DNA of 64,000 nucleotides from Clostridium kluyveri DSM 555 (GCF_000016505.1 NC_009706.1:1798001-1862000); one strand, 5' to 3'. Numbered from the stretch's first letter, positions 18,281 to 29,600 are shown. The notes: generated by a model not told the origin, from the letters alone. Numbers and translations: made by a program.

Positions 18281-19663
18281 CTAAACATGTGCATTTTTAT
18301 TTTTTCCTTGAATTACGTTCAATTCATTCATCTTTTTTATCTCACGGTATATAAAAATTAAAGATATCATTGCAGTAAAAAAATCAGATAATGGAACAGA
18401 TACAAAAACACCAGTAACCTTGAAGAATATTGGAATAACCAGCATTAATGGTATCAAAAATAAAAATTGCTTCATTATTGATAGAAATAATGCAGGCTTA
18501 GGTTTACCAATATACTGAAAAAAACTTGCAGCAATTACTTGAACACCTACTAAAGGACTCATAAGTAGGATTACTCTTAAAATAGGAACCGTCAATGCTA
18601 TTAATTCATTATCAGATGTAAAAACACCCGCTATTTTATTTGTAAAACTAATAATTATAACTAAAAATCCCAATGAAATTACAACCGATGTTAAAATTCC
18701 AAGTTTTAAGCTTTGTTTTACTCTATTGAATTTTTTAGCACCATAATTAAATCCTATAATGGGCTGAAGAGCTTGTCTAATTCCATACATAGGAACGGTA
18801 ATAAACCCGAATATACGATTATATATACCAATTGCAGAAAGATATAAGTCAGATCCTCCATAAATTCTCAATGAATTATTTAAAACTATGGATAGAATTC
18901 CATAAGCCAGTTGAGTCATAAACGTTGATACTCCTAATGAAATCGCTTCCTTTAATAACTTTATATTAATTACTAAATTTTTAACTTTTACTCCTAAAAT
19001 TTTACTATTAAAACAGATGTATACTAATAAAAATATAAAACATATTATTTGGGAAATATCTGTAGCAATGGCAGCTCCTTTTATCCCATATTTAAGTCTT
19101 GTAACCAATATGTAATCTAACGGAATATTAATTACAGGTCCTATTATCATGCTTATCATAGCAATATTAGCATGCCCTTCTGATTGTATGATGCTATTGG
19201 AAACAATACTAAAAACGAAAAAAACACTACAATATAAAGTAATTCTAAAGAATGTTACAGCATAGGGTAGTATGGTTTCCGAGGAACCAAAAATATACAA
19301 TATAGGTCTGATGAAAGCCAGTCCTATAACCATAATTAAAATTCCTAATAGAACAGAAGATGTTAATGCAGTACCCACAGCCTTTTCTGCTCTTAGTTTA
19401 TTTCCGGCTCCAAGACTTCTGGAAGTTATAGAAGCGATTCCAACTCCGATCATTTGAGAAAGAGCCAGTATTATTTGTTGAATAGGAAAGACTATAGATA
19501 AAGCTGCAATTCCTAAGCTACCATTAGCCTGATTACCTATAAAAATTGCATCAATAAGATTATATAATACATTAGCTAAAAATACACTTATGGCAGGAAG
19601 AGAAAACTTAAAGAGTAATGTTTTGATATTACCTTCCAGAATGAAATTTTCAAGTTCAGTCAT
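18281..19663 (-). CDS. MATE-family efflux transporter
   Basis: A 460-aa membrane protein with two six-helix bundles. LFKFSLPAISVFLANVLYNL and ALQPIIGFNYGAKKFNRVK mark the two family repeats. MATE proteins expel cationic or amphipathic metabolites using Na+ or H+. It reads in the same direction as the PKS/NRPS genes and follows them by about 430 bases, so it is the probable exporter or self-resistance pump of that product. AGGTAATAAT precedes its ATG. Confidence 0.9.
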   Translation of the reverse strand: MTELENFILEGNIKTLLFKFSLPAISVFLANVLYNLIDAIFIGNQANGSLGIAALSIVFPIQQIILALSQMIGVGIASITSRSLGAGNKLRAEKAVGTALTSSVLLGILIMVIGLAFIRPILYIFGSSETILPYAVTFFRITLYCSVFFVFSIVSNSIIQSEGHANIAMISMIIGPVINIPLDYILVTRLKYGIKGAAIATDISQIICFIFLLVYICFNSKILGVKVKNLVINIKLLKEAISLGVSTFMTQLAYGILSIVLNNSLRIYGGSDLYLSAIGIYNRIFGFITVPMYGIRQALQPIIGFNYGAKKFNRVKQSLKLGILTSVVISLGFLVIIISFTNKIAGVFTSDNELIALTVPILRVILLMSPLVGVQVIAASFFQYIGKPKPALFLSIMKQFLFLIPLMLVIPIFFKVTGVFVSVPLSDFFTAMISLIFIYREIKKMNELNVIQGKNKNAHV

Positions 19664-19738
19664 ATTATTACCTCCAAAAAAGTTATATTGAATTATATAT
19701 TTATAATAGATTGTTAATTATCAATTCCTATAATAGCG

Positions 19739-19855
19739 TATTGTGCTAGTTGATTCATCGTATTGAAAATATTTGCTTTTTTATGATAGAACTTTCTGCT
19801 TTGTAAAAATTTAAGTCATTCTTTTCAATGGTTCCAGAATTTAACTAGCACAATA
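19739..19855. repeat. 117-bp MITE-like inverted-repeat element
   Basis: TATTGTGCTAGTTGATTC at the left and, complemented, TATTGTGCTAGTTAAATTC at the right. An inner pair (TATTGAAAAT against ATTCTTTTCAAT) allows the whole sequence to fold. It has no coding capacity. It lies between the last PKS gene and the MATE gene, so it may be a small non-autonomous element or a transcript-level hairpin. Nothing else is recognisable in 19664-20096. Confidence 0.6.
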
Positions 19856-20096
19856 GGATATAATAACAATTTTATCTTAATGGATCATCTTTTTTAGATA
19901 TACTTAATTTTTATAAATAACCTTCATTTTTACAATAGATGCATATTCTTAACTCTCAGTACACTTTAAAATGATACAATTTCATGTAAGTATCGATATT
20001 ATAAAATTTATTATACGAACTTTCATTAAACTCATGTCATATTATATTTTTATATTGAATTTGTATACTAAAATTTGCCCTATAGTTTTCATATAT

Positions 20097-22259
20097 TTAT
20101 TTCGTATAATCCAAGTTAATAAATGGATTGTTTTTCTTTTCATAACCTACAGTTGTTGGTTCACCGTGTCCAGGAAAAATATTTATTTCATCTTTTAACA
20201 TAAATAATTTATTCTTGATAGATTCAATAATTTGAGAGTAACTTCCTCCCCATTCCTTATCGGGATTTCCAATAGAAAGTTTAAATAGCACATCGCCCGT
20301 AAATAATTGTTGTTCAGATTTAAGACATATACTTCCTTTAGTATGCCCTCCTACATGAATAACTTTAAGTTTTAAATTTCCTATATTAATCTGATCATCA
20401 TTTTTTAAATACCTAGATATGAATATATGTTCTGGTTTAACAATATATTTTAATAAATCAACATCTTCTTTGGGAACTAGAAGCTGAGTACCAGTTTTTC
20501 CCATAAGTTTTTTTACTGACATTATATGGTCAATATGACAATGTGTTAAAATAATATATTTTATATTCATGCTAGCCTGTTGAATAGCATTTAATATTAT
20601 ATCAGCATCAATGCCAGGGTCAATAATTACACACTCTTTCCCATCACCCCATACGTAGCAATTCGAAGCCCCCGAATTATGGGATACTGTCTCAGTAAAA
20701 ACGATATTATTATCATTAAAAATATAGATTTTCGGTTGTTCATATCTCTTTGATATTCTTTCCAAAACTTGATTTTTATTCTCTTTAACTCTCTCTTCTA
20801 CGTCCACTGTCCCTTTTTTATTGATTTTTGTATTTAAATATTTAGACATTTTATCAATAGTTGAATACGTAAAGACGTCTACAATATTTACAAGATCCCT
20901 AAACTCTTTTTCTAAATATCGTAATAAATCAGTAGCCAGTATAGAGTCTCCTCCAATGTCATAAAAATCATCATTGATATCTACCTCAGTTATTCCCAAT
21001 ACTTCGCCCCAAATTTGTGCAAGCCTTAAATCAAATTCATTAATGTCATTTTTAGCTTTACCTTTGATAACTACTTCCGAAATTTCTTCTTTTTTTCTTG
21101 AATTTTTTTGATAATTCTCCTTTTTCATTCTTAATTTTTTATTAATGAAACTCCTTAAATTGTCAGAAATTCTAATTGTGTACTGATTTATAAAAGTATC
21201 TATAGCTCCATAGTTCAATTCTCCAATTATAATTTTTCGTATATCTCTCTGCAATACTTTGTCAAAAGCTTTTATTGCTTTTTCAGTAGAAAGAGCTTTA
21301 AACATGCTCTTATTTTCATCTACTTTGAAATTAAAAGCCATTCCTGTTTCTTTCCACCCAGACCAGTTGATAGTAATTGTTCTCTTATTTTTTTTATTCC
21401 TATATTCAGAAAATGAATCCAAATAGGCGTTTGCAGCAGTATAATCGCTTTGACCTGGTATACCATACAGTGTATTAATTGATGAGAAATTAATAAAAAA
21501 ATCGAGGTTTTGGTCTTCAGTCATTTTATCTAATAACCATGTACCTAGCGTTTTAGGTAGTAATACTTCCTCAAATTTCTTCTTTTCTTTTCTTATAATA
21601 AACCCATCACCTGCAACACCTGCACAGTGAATTACTCCATCAATCTTATAAAATTTCTTTTTTAAGTCGCCAAAAATCCATTTCATGTCACTTTCATTAG
21701 ATACGTCACCTCTATAAAGGATAACTTTAGTTCCTTCACATTCTATATCCATAATATGCTTAATTCGATTGCATACCTTATTATTCATGTTTTCTTCTAA
21801 AATCTTTGGCCATTTACTTCGTTCGGGTAGTGACGATCGATTAATGAATACAAGATTGATTTTTTTAAGAGATGCTAAATACTTACTTATTTCCATTCCA
21901 ATTCCACCAGCACCTCCAGTAATAATATAAACTCCATTCGGTTTAATCTTTATTTCTTTTATAGGAGCATCATCCATATTAGCCATATTAAACTCTTCAA
22001 TATATCTAACTCCTTGCCGATACACTACAATTGGAACCTGATTTTTTGTACATAATTCCGCTAGAATATCCTTAACCTCAGTATCAACATCAATATCAAT
22101 ACATTTACATATCAAATTAGAATACTCATTTCCAATAACCTTGGAAATTCCATATAAACTTGCATTATGTGGTTTAATTACACTTTCATTTTTAGTTACC
22201 TCATATCCATAATCAGCAATTGAAATAATTTCTATGTTATTTGTTATTTTACTCTTCAA
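20097..22259 (-). CDS. PKS protein: KR - ACP - metallo-beta-lactamase-fold hydrolase
   Basis: A 720-aa continuation of the PKS module begun by the preceding gene. The ketoreductase has the NADPH loop IITGGAGGIGMEI (about residue 132) and the catalytic set SSINTLYGIPGQSDYTAANA. The carrier domain has its phosphopantetheine serine in DIGGDSILA (about residue 445). From about residue 530 there is a glyoxalase-II-like metal hydrolase: LTHCHIDH, HVGGHTKGSI, FTGDVLF and PGHGEPT. That domain occupies the position of a terminal thioesterase and would hydrolyse the finished chain. The start is a TTG overlapping the previous stop (TTGA), and the KR N-terminal half-domain is cut between the two genes. 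Confidence 0.85.
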   Translation of the reverse strand: MKSKITNNIEIISIADYGYEVTKNESVIKPHNASLYGISKVIGNEYSNLICKCIDIDVDTEVKDILAELCTKNQVPIVVYRQGVRYIEEFNMANMDDAPIKEIKIKPNGVYIITGGAGGIGMEISKYLASLKKINLVFINRSSLPERSKWPKILEENMNNKVCNRIKHIMDIECEGTKVILYRGDVSNESDMKWIFGDLKKKFYKIDGVIHCAGVAGDGFIIRKEKKKFEEVLLPKTLGTWLLDKMTEDQNLDFFINFSSINTLYGIPGQSDYTAANAYLDSFSEYRNKKNKRTITINWSGWKETGMAFNFKVDENKSMFKALSTEKAIKAFDKVLQRDIRKIIIGELNYGAIDTFINQYTIRISDNLRSFINKKLRMKKENYQKNSRKKEEISEVVIKGKAKNDINEFDLRLAQIWGEVLGITEVDINDDFYDIGGDSILATDLLRYLEKEFRDLVNIVDVFTYSTIDKMSKYLNTKINKKGTVDVEERVKENKNQVLERISKRYEQPKIYIFNDNNIVFTETVSHNSGASNCYVWGDGKECVIIDPGIDADIILNAIQQASMNIKYIILTHCHIDHIMSVKKLMGKTGTQLLVPKEDVDLLKYIVKPEHIFISRYLKNDDQINIGNLKLKVIHVGGHTKGSICLKSEQQLFTGDVLFKLSIGNPDKEWGGSYSQIIESIKNKLFMLKDEINIFPGHGEPTTVGYEKKNNPFINLDYTK

Positions 22260-25200
22260 TATGGCCTTTGTGCAGACAAATCACTCAAAGCACTCATTAT
22301 GGAGTTACATACTTGATGTTCATCTTTTAAAACTAAAATATTTTGATGCCTCAAGCTTTGATTCTGCGTATTTACCATCTGTGGTTTCCATAAAATTTCA
22401 TAGCTATCATTTGGTTTGTTTAATATTTCTCCCAACTTAAAATCCTCTTCATGTACTTTTTTTACGAGATAGTCTTCAACTTCAGTAATAATTTTCCCAT
22501 CAAAACCTATCAACGTTACGTCAAACGCAACCACTTCCATTCCTTGTTCCTGCAATCCTTTTTTCCTTATGTAACTATAAAACTTATCAGGTAAAGGTGT
22601 ATAACTCTTCAGCGACTTATAAGACCAAGGAAGGTAAAGTCCCTCTCCTATATTTCTGATTAGTACATTCATTGCCACATCCATTAATGAAGGATGCATA
22701 ACATATGCATTCATATCTTCAATATATTCTCTAGGTAGCTCAATTTTAGCTAAAATTCCATCATCTCCAAAAGATACTGTTTTAAGACTTTTCCACCTAG
22801 GGCCTATCTCAACTGCACTTACGGGGATTTCAGCATAATTGATGACTTTTTCGGAATGAAATTTCCTTTTCAATGTTTCAATATCATATATTGGTTCGGG
22901 CTTTGAGTGAACACCTATAACTTTTCCTTCTACATATTTCACCCAAAGTTCACCATTATCACTATCCATTCTACTTGCTACAGATACTACATAATATTCC
23001 CCTTCCTGTCTGATAATTGTATGAACTTCTTTGCATTCTCCATCATTTACGATAAGGGGGGCAAGAAATGTAAAATCTTTCAGTTCAATGCTTTTTTCTT
23101 TAAAATACTTCTGACATGTAGCTAATGCAATTTCTAAGTATGTAGTACCAGGTACAACATATTTTCCATTTACCTTATGCTCATTTAAGACCCAATATTT
23201 TTCAGGTGTATATGCTGTCGAATAAATTTCTATATTCAGGGATTCTACTAATAACTTATCTAGCAAAGGATGTTCAAGTTTACTTGTATTCTTAACTGTT
23301 TCTTTGACATATAATTTTTCCTTGTTGTCTTCTCTGGATCTAACCCAACATCTTTTTTGCAAAAATGGATATGTTGGTAAACTTACTCTCGTTACTTTTT
23401 TGTTTTCATAAACTTTCTCCCAATGAATATCTGCACCATGGGTATACAACTTACACAGCTCACCTAGTACTTCTGACTGATTTTTTCTACATGACATATA
23501 TATTTCTAACTTTTCATCCGCCTTATTTGTCATATCTACCTTTTCTTCTGCTGTAAGTTCATTTTTGTGTTTTTTCCTACCACCTTTAACGAATCTTACT
23601 TCACCGAAATATATACCTTTAGGATTTAAAAGATTTTCATTCAAATCTACTAAACATAGTGTAGCAAGTTTATTTTTAATATCTTGAAATCCATCAAATA
23701 ATATTGCTAGCCGATAATTAAAATGGTTTCTACCTGCATTGGCCGTATAAATAATATTATCCATACTAATTTTATCAGACTTTTCATTAAAAAACTCATT
23801 ATACCGCCTAATCAATTCTTTTAAAGATTCAATACTTTTAGCGGAAATTGTAAGAACATTTAACCCTTGGGTTGTTTTATTTATTTGATTTTTCTTTATC
23901 ACAGGTGCTTCTTCCAAAATAATGTGGCAATTTGTACCACTTAGTCCAAAAGAGCTAATGCCACATCTTAATGGATAATCAGATTCCCAATCAATAAATC
24001 TATCATTTACATATACTGGAGACTCTTCAAAATTTATTTTTGAATTAGGTGTTTTAAAATAAATACTTGGTGGAAGTTTCTTGTTTTTTAAAGCCAATAT
24101 TACCTTCATCATACTTGCAATTCCTGAGCAACAATCTAAATGCCCCACATTGGTTTTGACAGATCCAATGGCACAAAATTGTTTCTTATTTGTATACTTT
24201 TTAAAGGCCCTCTGTACTCCACTTATTTCTATAGGATCGCCCAATTTAGTACCTGTACCATGGGCCTCAATATATGAAATTGATTCTGGATTTACATGTG
24301 AATCTTCCCAAGCTTTAATAATCACTTCTTCCTGTGCAATGGGATTTGGTGTGGTTAACCCTAATGAATTTCCATCTTGATTAATTGCACTCCCTTTTAT
24401 CACGGCATGTATATTATCTCCATCGTTTAAAGCTTTATATAAAGGTTTTAGAATTACGACTCCAGCCCCTTCTCCCAATCCAATCCCATCAGAACTATTA
24501 TCAAAGGTCTTACACCTAAAATCAGATGACTGAGTACCAATTCCCCAACTAGCCTCTCCCCTTATCGGGAATAAAATTACTTTTACTCCCCCTGCAATAG
24601 CCGCATCACACTCTCCTTTTCTTATGCTCTGGCATGCTAAATGTACTGCAACAAGGGCAGATGAACAAGCCGTATCAACTACCAGGCTTGGTCCCTTGAA
24701 ATCCAGTAAATATGAAATTCTACTTGCAATAATCGATTTGATATTACCCGCAGTAGAAATTCCTATAGATTCAGAAGACATTGTTTGAACATATTTTCTA
24801 TAATCGTCATGGAAATCATTGCTGAATCCAAGATATACACCTGTTTTTGTTCCTCTTATTTTCTTACTATTATATCCAGCATCCTCAATTGCTGACCATA
24901 CAGTTTCTAAAAATATTCTTTGATTTGGATCCATTAAACTTGCTTCTCTTGGAGAAAGTCCAAAAAAATTGTAGTCAAATTGATCCACATGATTTAAAAA
25001 CCCGGCTTCAATGAACTTCATCCCTTCTTTTGATAAGCCTAAACTATATAGTTGTTCCACATAATTCGTTATTTCACTGGCTCTATCTTCTGGAAATTTT
25101 CGAATACAATCTCTGCCATTTTTTAAGATATTCCAATATTCCTTTAAATTCTCTGCCTCTGCAAATCTTCCACTAATTCCAATAATAGCAATATCATGTC

Positions 25201-25285
25201 TTGAAGTGTCTTGAAATTTAATTGAATCGTCTTTTGTTACATCTCTTAAGTTCACTTTTTTTAGTTCTGCTAACTGCATCTTCAT
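22256..25285 (-). CDS. PKS protein: KS - linker - DH (no AT)
   Basis: A 1009-aa polyketide synthase piece. The ketosynthase (about residues 30-465) has the active Cys in VVDTACSSALVAVH, His in EAHGTGTKLGDP and His in TNVGHLDCCSG. A KS-associated linker follows but no acyltransferase. The dehydratase (about 665-950) shows the HKVNGKYVVPG motif with its catalytic His and the HPSLMDVAMNV Asp motif. The end (about 970-1009) is the start of a KR structural half-domain that continues in the next gene. Lack of an AT means malonate must come from the stand-alone AT upstream. AAGGAGAG precedes the ATG. Confidence 0.87.
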   Translation of the reverse strand: MKMQLAELKKVNLRDVTKDDSIKFQDTSRHDIAIIGISGRFAEAENLKEYWNILKNGRDCIRKFPEDRASEITNYVEQLYSLGLSKEGMKFIEAGFLNHVDQFDYNFFGLSPREASLMDPNQRIFLETVWSAIEDAGYNSKKIRGTKTGVYLGFSNDFHDDYRKYVQTMSSESIGISTAGNIKSIIASRISYLLDFKGPSLVVDTACSSALVAVHLACQSIRKGECDAAIAGGVKVILFPIRGEASWGIGTQSSDFRCKTFDNSSDGIGLGEGAGVVILKPLYKALNDGDNIHAVIKGSAINQDGNSLGLTTPNPIAQEEVIIKAWEDSHVNPESISYIEAHGTGTKLGDPIEISGVQRAFKKYTNKKQFCAIGSVKTNVGHLDCCSGIASMMKVILALKNKKLPPSIYFKTPNSKINFEESPVYVNDRFIDWESDYPLRCGISSFGLSGTNCHIILEEAPVIKKNQINKTTQGLNVLTISAKSIESLKELIRRYNEFFNEKSDKISMDNIIYTANAGRNHFNYRLAILFDGFQDIKNKLATLCLVDLNENLLNPKGIYFGEVRFVKGGRKKHKNELTAEEKVDMTNKADEKLEIYMSCRKNQSEVLGELCKLYTHGADIHWEKVYENKKVTRVSLPTYPFLQKRCWVRSREDNKEKLYVKETVKNTSKLEHPLLDKLLVESLNIEIYSTAYTPEKYWVLNEHKVNGKYVVPGTTYLEIALATCQKYFKEKSIELKDFTFLAPLIVNDGECKEVHTIIRQEGEYYVVSVASRMDSDNGELWVKYVEGKVIGVHSKPEPIYDIETLKRKFHSEKVINYAEIPVSAVEIGPRWKSLKTVSFGDDGILAKIELPREYIEDMNAYVMHPSLMDVAMNVLIRNIGEGLYLPWSYKSLKSYTPLPDKFYSYIRKKGLQEQGMEVVAFDVTLIGFDGKIITEVEDYLVKKVHEEDFKLGEILNKPNDSYEILWKPQMVNTQNQSLRHQNILVLKDEHQVCNSIMSALSDLSAQRPY

Positions 25286-25315
25286 TTTCTCTCCTTTCTT
25301 TCAGCAAATCTTTTC

Positions 25316-26590
25316 CTAATCAGCAGGCATCATAAAATCCGAGAATAAATGACGCGTTCCAGTTTCATTAAATATCTGATTAAATCTCTCAATTTGCTCT
25401 TTTTGTGGTGTCCTTTTTGTAATAAACACAGATCTCATCATCTTCAGTGCTTCTCTCATTTGTTCAATTGTCGGTTCTTTCTCTTCTTTCTCAATCTCTG
25501 CTTGAATTTCCTTTACCTTTCTATATGGTTGGATTACTCCCTTTTCATATTCTTTATCATCCCAATTGTTGTTCTTTGTACAAACTGCTATTGCCATACT
25601 TCTTGTTATTACACTCATTTTATTATCTTTTTCTATAGATCCTATGTTTCTATTCATATTCAATTCCGTCTTTAGTACCTGTACATCTTCTTCCTTATCA
25701 TATGAATAGACCTTTATTCGTTTACTATTTTTCTTCATTAAATTCTTAAGTACAGTCTTAGGTCCCAGTTCGATACCTATTTCTACTTTATTTTTCTCCA
25801 GATATTCTATCGTTGCTTGCCATTTTACTGGTTCTACTATCTGTTTCTTTAAGTTCTTTACAATTCTACTACTGTCCTCATAAGGCAAAGCTGTTATATT
25901 AGACATTACCGGCCATTTCAATTTGCTATATTCGTATTTAGTTAGTTCATTTTCAAATTTTTCCGATGCTAATTTCATTAATGGACTATGGAATGGCGCA
26001 CTCACATTTAAAGGTATAATTCCCCCTCCCTTTTCATAAAGGTTTGCTGCCACCTCTTCAACAGCGTCCTTATATCCAGATATTACAACTTGATCCCATG
26101 CATTGTAATTTGATATGACAACCAACTTTCCCCATTCTCTCTTAATCTTGCACTCATCTTCAATCTCCTTCCAACTCAACCCGCTAATTGCTGCCATTGA
26201 GCCTGTTCCAAATGCAGTAGCTTCCTGCATAAACTTTCCACGGTTACGTACCATTTTTACTGCATCTTGAAACTGTATTGCACCAGCACACGATAATGCT
26301 GTAATCTCTCCTAAGCTATGACCCGCTAAATATGACGGTTCTATTCCTATTTCCTGCATATAAACTCTGAACATTGCCACACCCATTGTTAAAATGGCAG
26401 GCTGTGTATTTTCTGTCATTGTAAGTTTCTCCATATTACCTTCAAAGCATAATTTTCTAATGTCAAATCCTAGTACATCATTTGCTTCTTCAAACGTTTC
26501 TTTAGCTATTGGATATCCTTCATAGAACTTCTTCCCCATACCTATATACTGGGAACCTTGTCCTGGAAATAATAATGCTACTTTTTTCAT
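25316..26590 (-). CDS. Stand-alone (trans-acting) malonyl acyltransferase
   Basis: A 424-aa FabD-type acyltransferase. LLFPGQGSQYIGMGKKFYEG opens the fold, the active serine is in LAGHSLGEITALSC (about residue 92) and the catalytic His is in NVSAPFHSPLM. About 115 extra residues follow the AT domain, as in AT proteins of trans-AT PKS systems; this tail, rich in Lys and Glu, has no domain I recognise. It should load malonyl units onto carrier domains of both KS proteins, which lack AT domains of their own. Confidence 0.88.
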   Translation of the reverse strand: MKKVALLFPGQGSQYIGMGKKFYEGYPIAKETFEEANDVLGFDIRKLCFEGNMEKLTMTENTQPAILTMGVAMFRVYMQEIGIEPSYLAGHSLGEITALSCAGAIQFQDAVKMVRNRGKFMQEATAFGTGSMAAISGLSWKEIEDECKIKREWGKLVVISNYNAWDQVVISGYKDAVEEVAANLYEKGGGIIPLNVSAPFHSPLMKLASEKFENELTKYEYSKLKWPVMSNITALPYEDSSRIVKNLKKQIVEPVKWQATIEYLEKNKVEIGIELGPKTVLKNLMKKNSKRIKVYSYDKEEDVQVLKTELNMNRNIGSIEKDNKMSVITRSMAIAVCTKNNNWDDKEYEKGVIQPYRKVKEIQAEIEKEEKEPTIEQMREALKMMRSVFITKRTPQKEQIERFNQIFNETGTRHLFSDFMMPAD

Positions 26591-26675
26591 AACTTAACCC
26601 ATCCTCTCTATATATGAATTTGTATTCTGTTTAAAAACTTTGAAATTAAATAGCAATCGGGTATAAAGTAAAGTG

Positions 26676-29600
26676 TTACTCCGTGTCCATAGCTATACTT
26701 TTTAATAATTTTATATATGCATATGACATTTCTACTACTTTGCTCTTTCGTAATTTTGATGCATTATATTCAAATATTAAAATCATAGTATCCTCTTCTT
26801 CCTCTACTTTCATAATGAAATCATATACGTCAATTAATTTGCCAATCATGTCTTTTCTATTTGTAAACAAAGGTATAACAAGATTCTGTTCTGTAACAAC
26901 TCTTATATCTATACTGCCAAATTCATATATTTCTGATGGTTTTAATTGTTTACGGATTTGTTCTATAGATTCTACGAGTTCTCCTAGTTCTGTAAAATCT
27001 TCTACATTAATGTTTATAGGAAATATTCCATTTATACTATCTAATGCCACCTGAACTATGACTTCATCTTTCTCACACATTTCATGCAACATGTATATAT
27101 ATATGGAAAGCAAAACATCCTCTACTCTCACCTTACTATTTTGTAATACTTTTATAATTTTTTCCACTATCCATTCATCAATTTGAAATCGCAGGATCGT
27201 ATCTTCATTTTCCTCATCAATATTTATAAAATATTCCTCTGGAAACTTAATACCTTTTAATTCTAATTTTTTCTTTCCTTTCACTTCATCTTCACTTATA
27301 AATTGTGCTAATTTTGAGATAGTTGGATATGCAAAGATATCTGCCACTTCTACTTTACCCGGATATAGTTTATCTATCCGCGTATGCATTTGCACCAATA
27401 GTAGAGAATTGCCTCCTAATTCAAAAAAGACATCGTTTATTCCTACTTCTTCTCTCTCCAATACATCTTCCCATATATCTACAAGTTGTTTTTCCACTTG
27501 TGTTGTTGGTGCTTTATACTCGATTTTCAAACTATTTCTGCCAGTATCATGCTCTGGAAGTGCTTTTTTGTCTATTTTTCCATTAGGAGTTAACGGCATG
27601 CATTTTATTGGCACGAAATATGAAGGTATCATGTAATCTGGAAGTTCTTTCAACATATGCTCTCTAAGTTTAGAAACTCCTATTTCCATATCAGCAACAT
27701 AATATGCTATCAGATATTTATCTCCTGTTGAATTTTCTCTAGATATAACAACGCACTCTTTTATCCCTTTGCATGTGCCTAATGATTTTTCTATCTCACT
27801 CAATTCTATTCTGTAGCCTCTTATCTTTACTTGATTATCTATCCTGCCTAAAAATTCCACAGTTCCATCCGGTTGCCATTTAGCTAAATCTCCTGTTCTA
27901 TATATTTTCTCATTTACTTTATATGGATTATTAAAAAACTTTTCCTTAGTAAGATCCTTTCTGTTTAAATACCCCCTTGCAACACCATCACCACCAATAC
28001 ACAATTCACCACTCACTCCTATTGGCTGAAGTTTGTTGTTTTTATCTATAATATATATTTGTGTATTTGATATAGGCTTTCCTATACTTATCTCATTTAT
28101 ATCCGTTAACTCTTTTACCATTGACCATACAGTAGCTTCTGTTGGACCATACATATTAAATATTTTTCCGTAATATACCTGTTTTAGCTGATGCAGTAAT
28201 TCATCTGGTAAAGCTTCTCCACCTATCATTACATCTTTTAAATATTTAAAGCATGTCAAATCACTTCCTCCTCTCATCAAAAGCTTTAGTCTTGATGGTG
28301 TCACTTGCATCATATCAACCTTATTTTTTATAATTAAATTATTTAACAATTTAGCATCTATTTGTTCATTCTCATCTGCTATTATAATCTTTAGTCCCTT
28401 ACATAATGGTAATAACGTTTCTAATACAAAAATATCAAAGGATATTGTAGTAAGATTTAGTATAATCTTTCCTGCTGTAAAATTTATTATATTAGATATT
28501 CCATTTATAAAGTTATTAACAGACTGATGTTCTAACATCACTCCTTTGGGCTTCCCTGTGGATCCTGACGTGTATATGACATATGCAAGATTTTGGGCAT
28601 TATTCAAAATCCTAAGATTAGTAATACTCATTTCTGCATATGCATTCGAACTAAACAAATCTATGATTTCCCCCTTAAATTCTATTTTGTCTAAAAGACT
28701 TTGCTGAGTAAGTAATATGTTAGTTTTACTGTCCTCTAACATATACTGTATTCTATCCACTGGATATCCAGGATCAATTGGCAGATACGCACCTCCAGCT
28801 TTCAACACGCCTATAATTCCTATAAGCATTTCTGGTGAACGTTCTACCATAATTCCTACAATATTATCAGCTCCTACTCCATTGTTTCTTAACAACCTTG
28901 CTAGCTGATTCGATTTTTCATTTAATTGCTTATATGTCAATGTTTGATTTTTAAACACAACAGCTGTATCTTTAGGTGTCCGTGCTACTTGTTGTTCAAA
29001 TAATTCCTGAATTGTTTTCTCTTTTGCATAATTTAATGCTGTATTATTAAAATCATATAATAGATGTTCACGTTCTATTTTATCCAACACTTCTATGTCT
29101 TCAATCTTTACATTTGGGTTCCTCATAACCTCTTTTAGTATATTCATAAAATACTTTGAAAATTTTTCGATTGTGTCTCTCTCAAATAAATCACAGTCAT
29201 ACTCAATCATAAAACTAATGTCGCTATCTTTTTCAAATGCCTGAAATGTGATATCATATACACTTAAGTGATTATGAAAAACATGAGGAATAATGGTTAG
29301 TTCATCTGTATTAAATTCTTTTATGTAAGAGTTATCCTGTAGAATAAACATTGTATCAAATAGAGGATTTCTACTCAAATCACGTTGTATATCAATGTTT
29401 TCTATTAGATTTTCAAACTGATAATCCTGGTGTTCCAATGCAAGAAGAACATTTTTTCTCACTTCCTTAAGAAAATCTATAAATTTTTTATTCCCTTCTA
29501 TTTTGCTTCTAATCGCAAGTGTATTTATAAAAATTCCCAATAGGTTTTCCAAATCTTTATGAATTCTTCCCGATGTTGGGGTTCCAACCACAATATCTTC

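Noticed and set aside
23365-24380. Several plus-strand frames opposite the KS-DH gene
   Set aside because: All are antisense shadows of the PKS reading frame.
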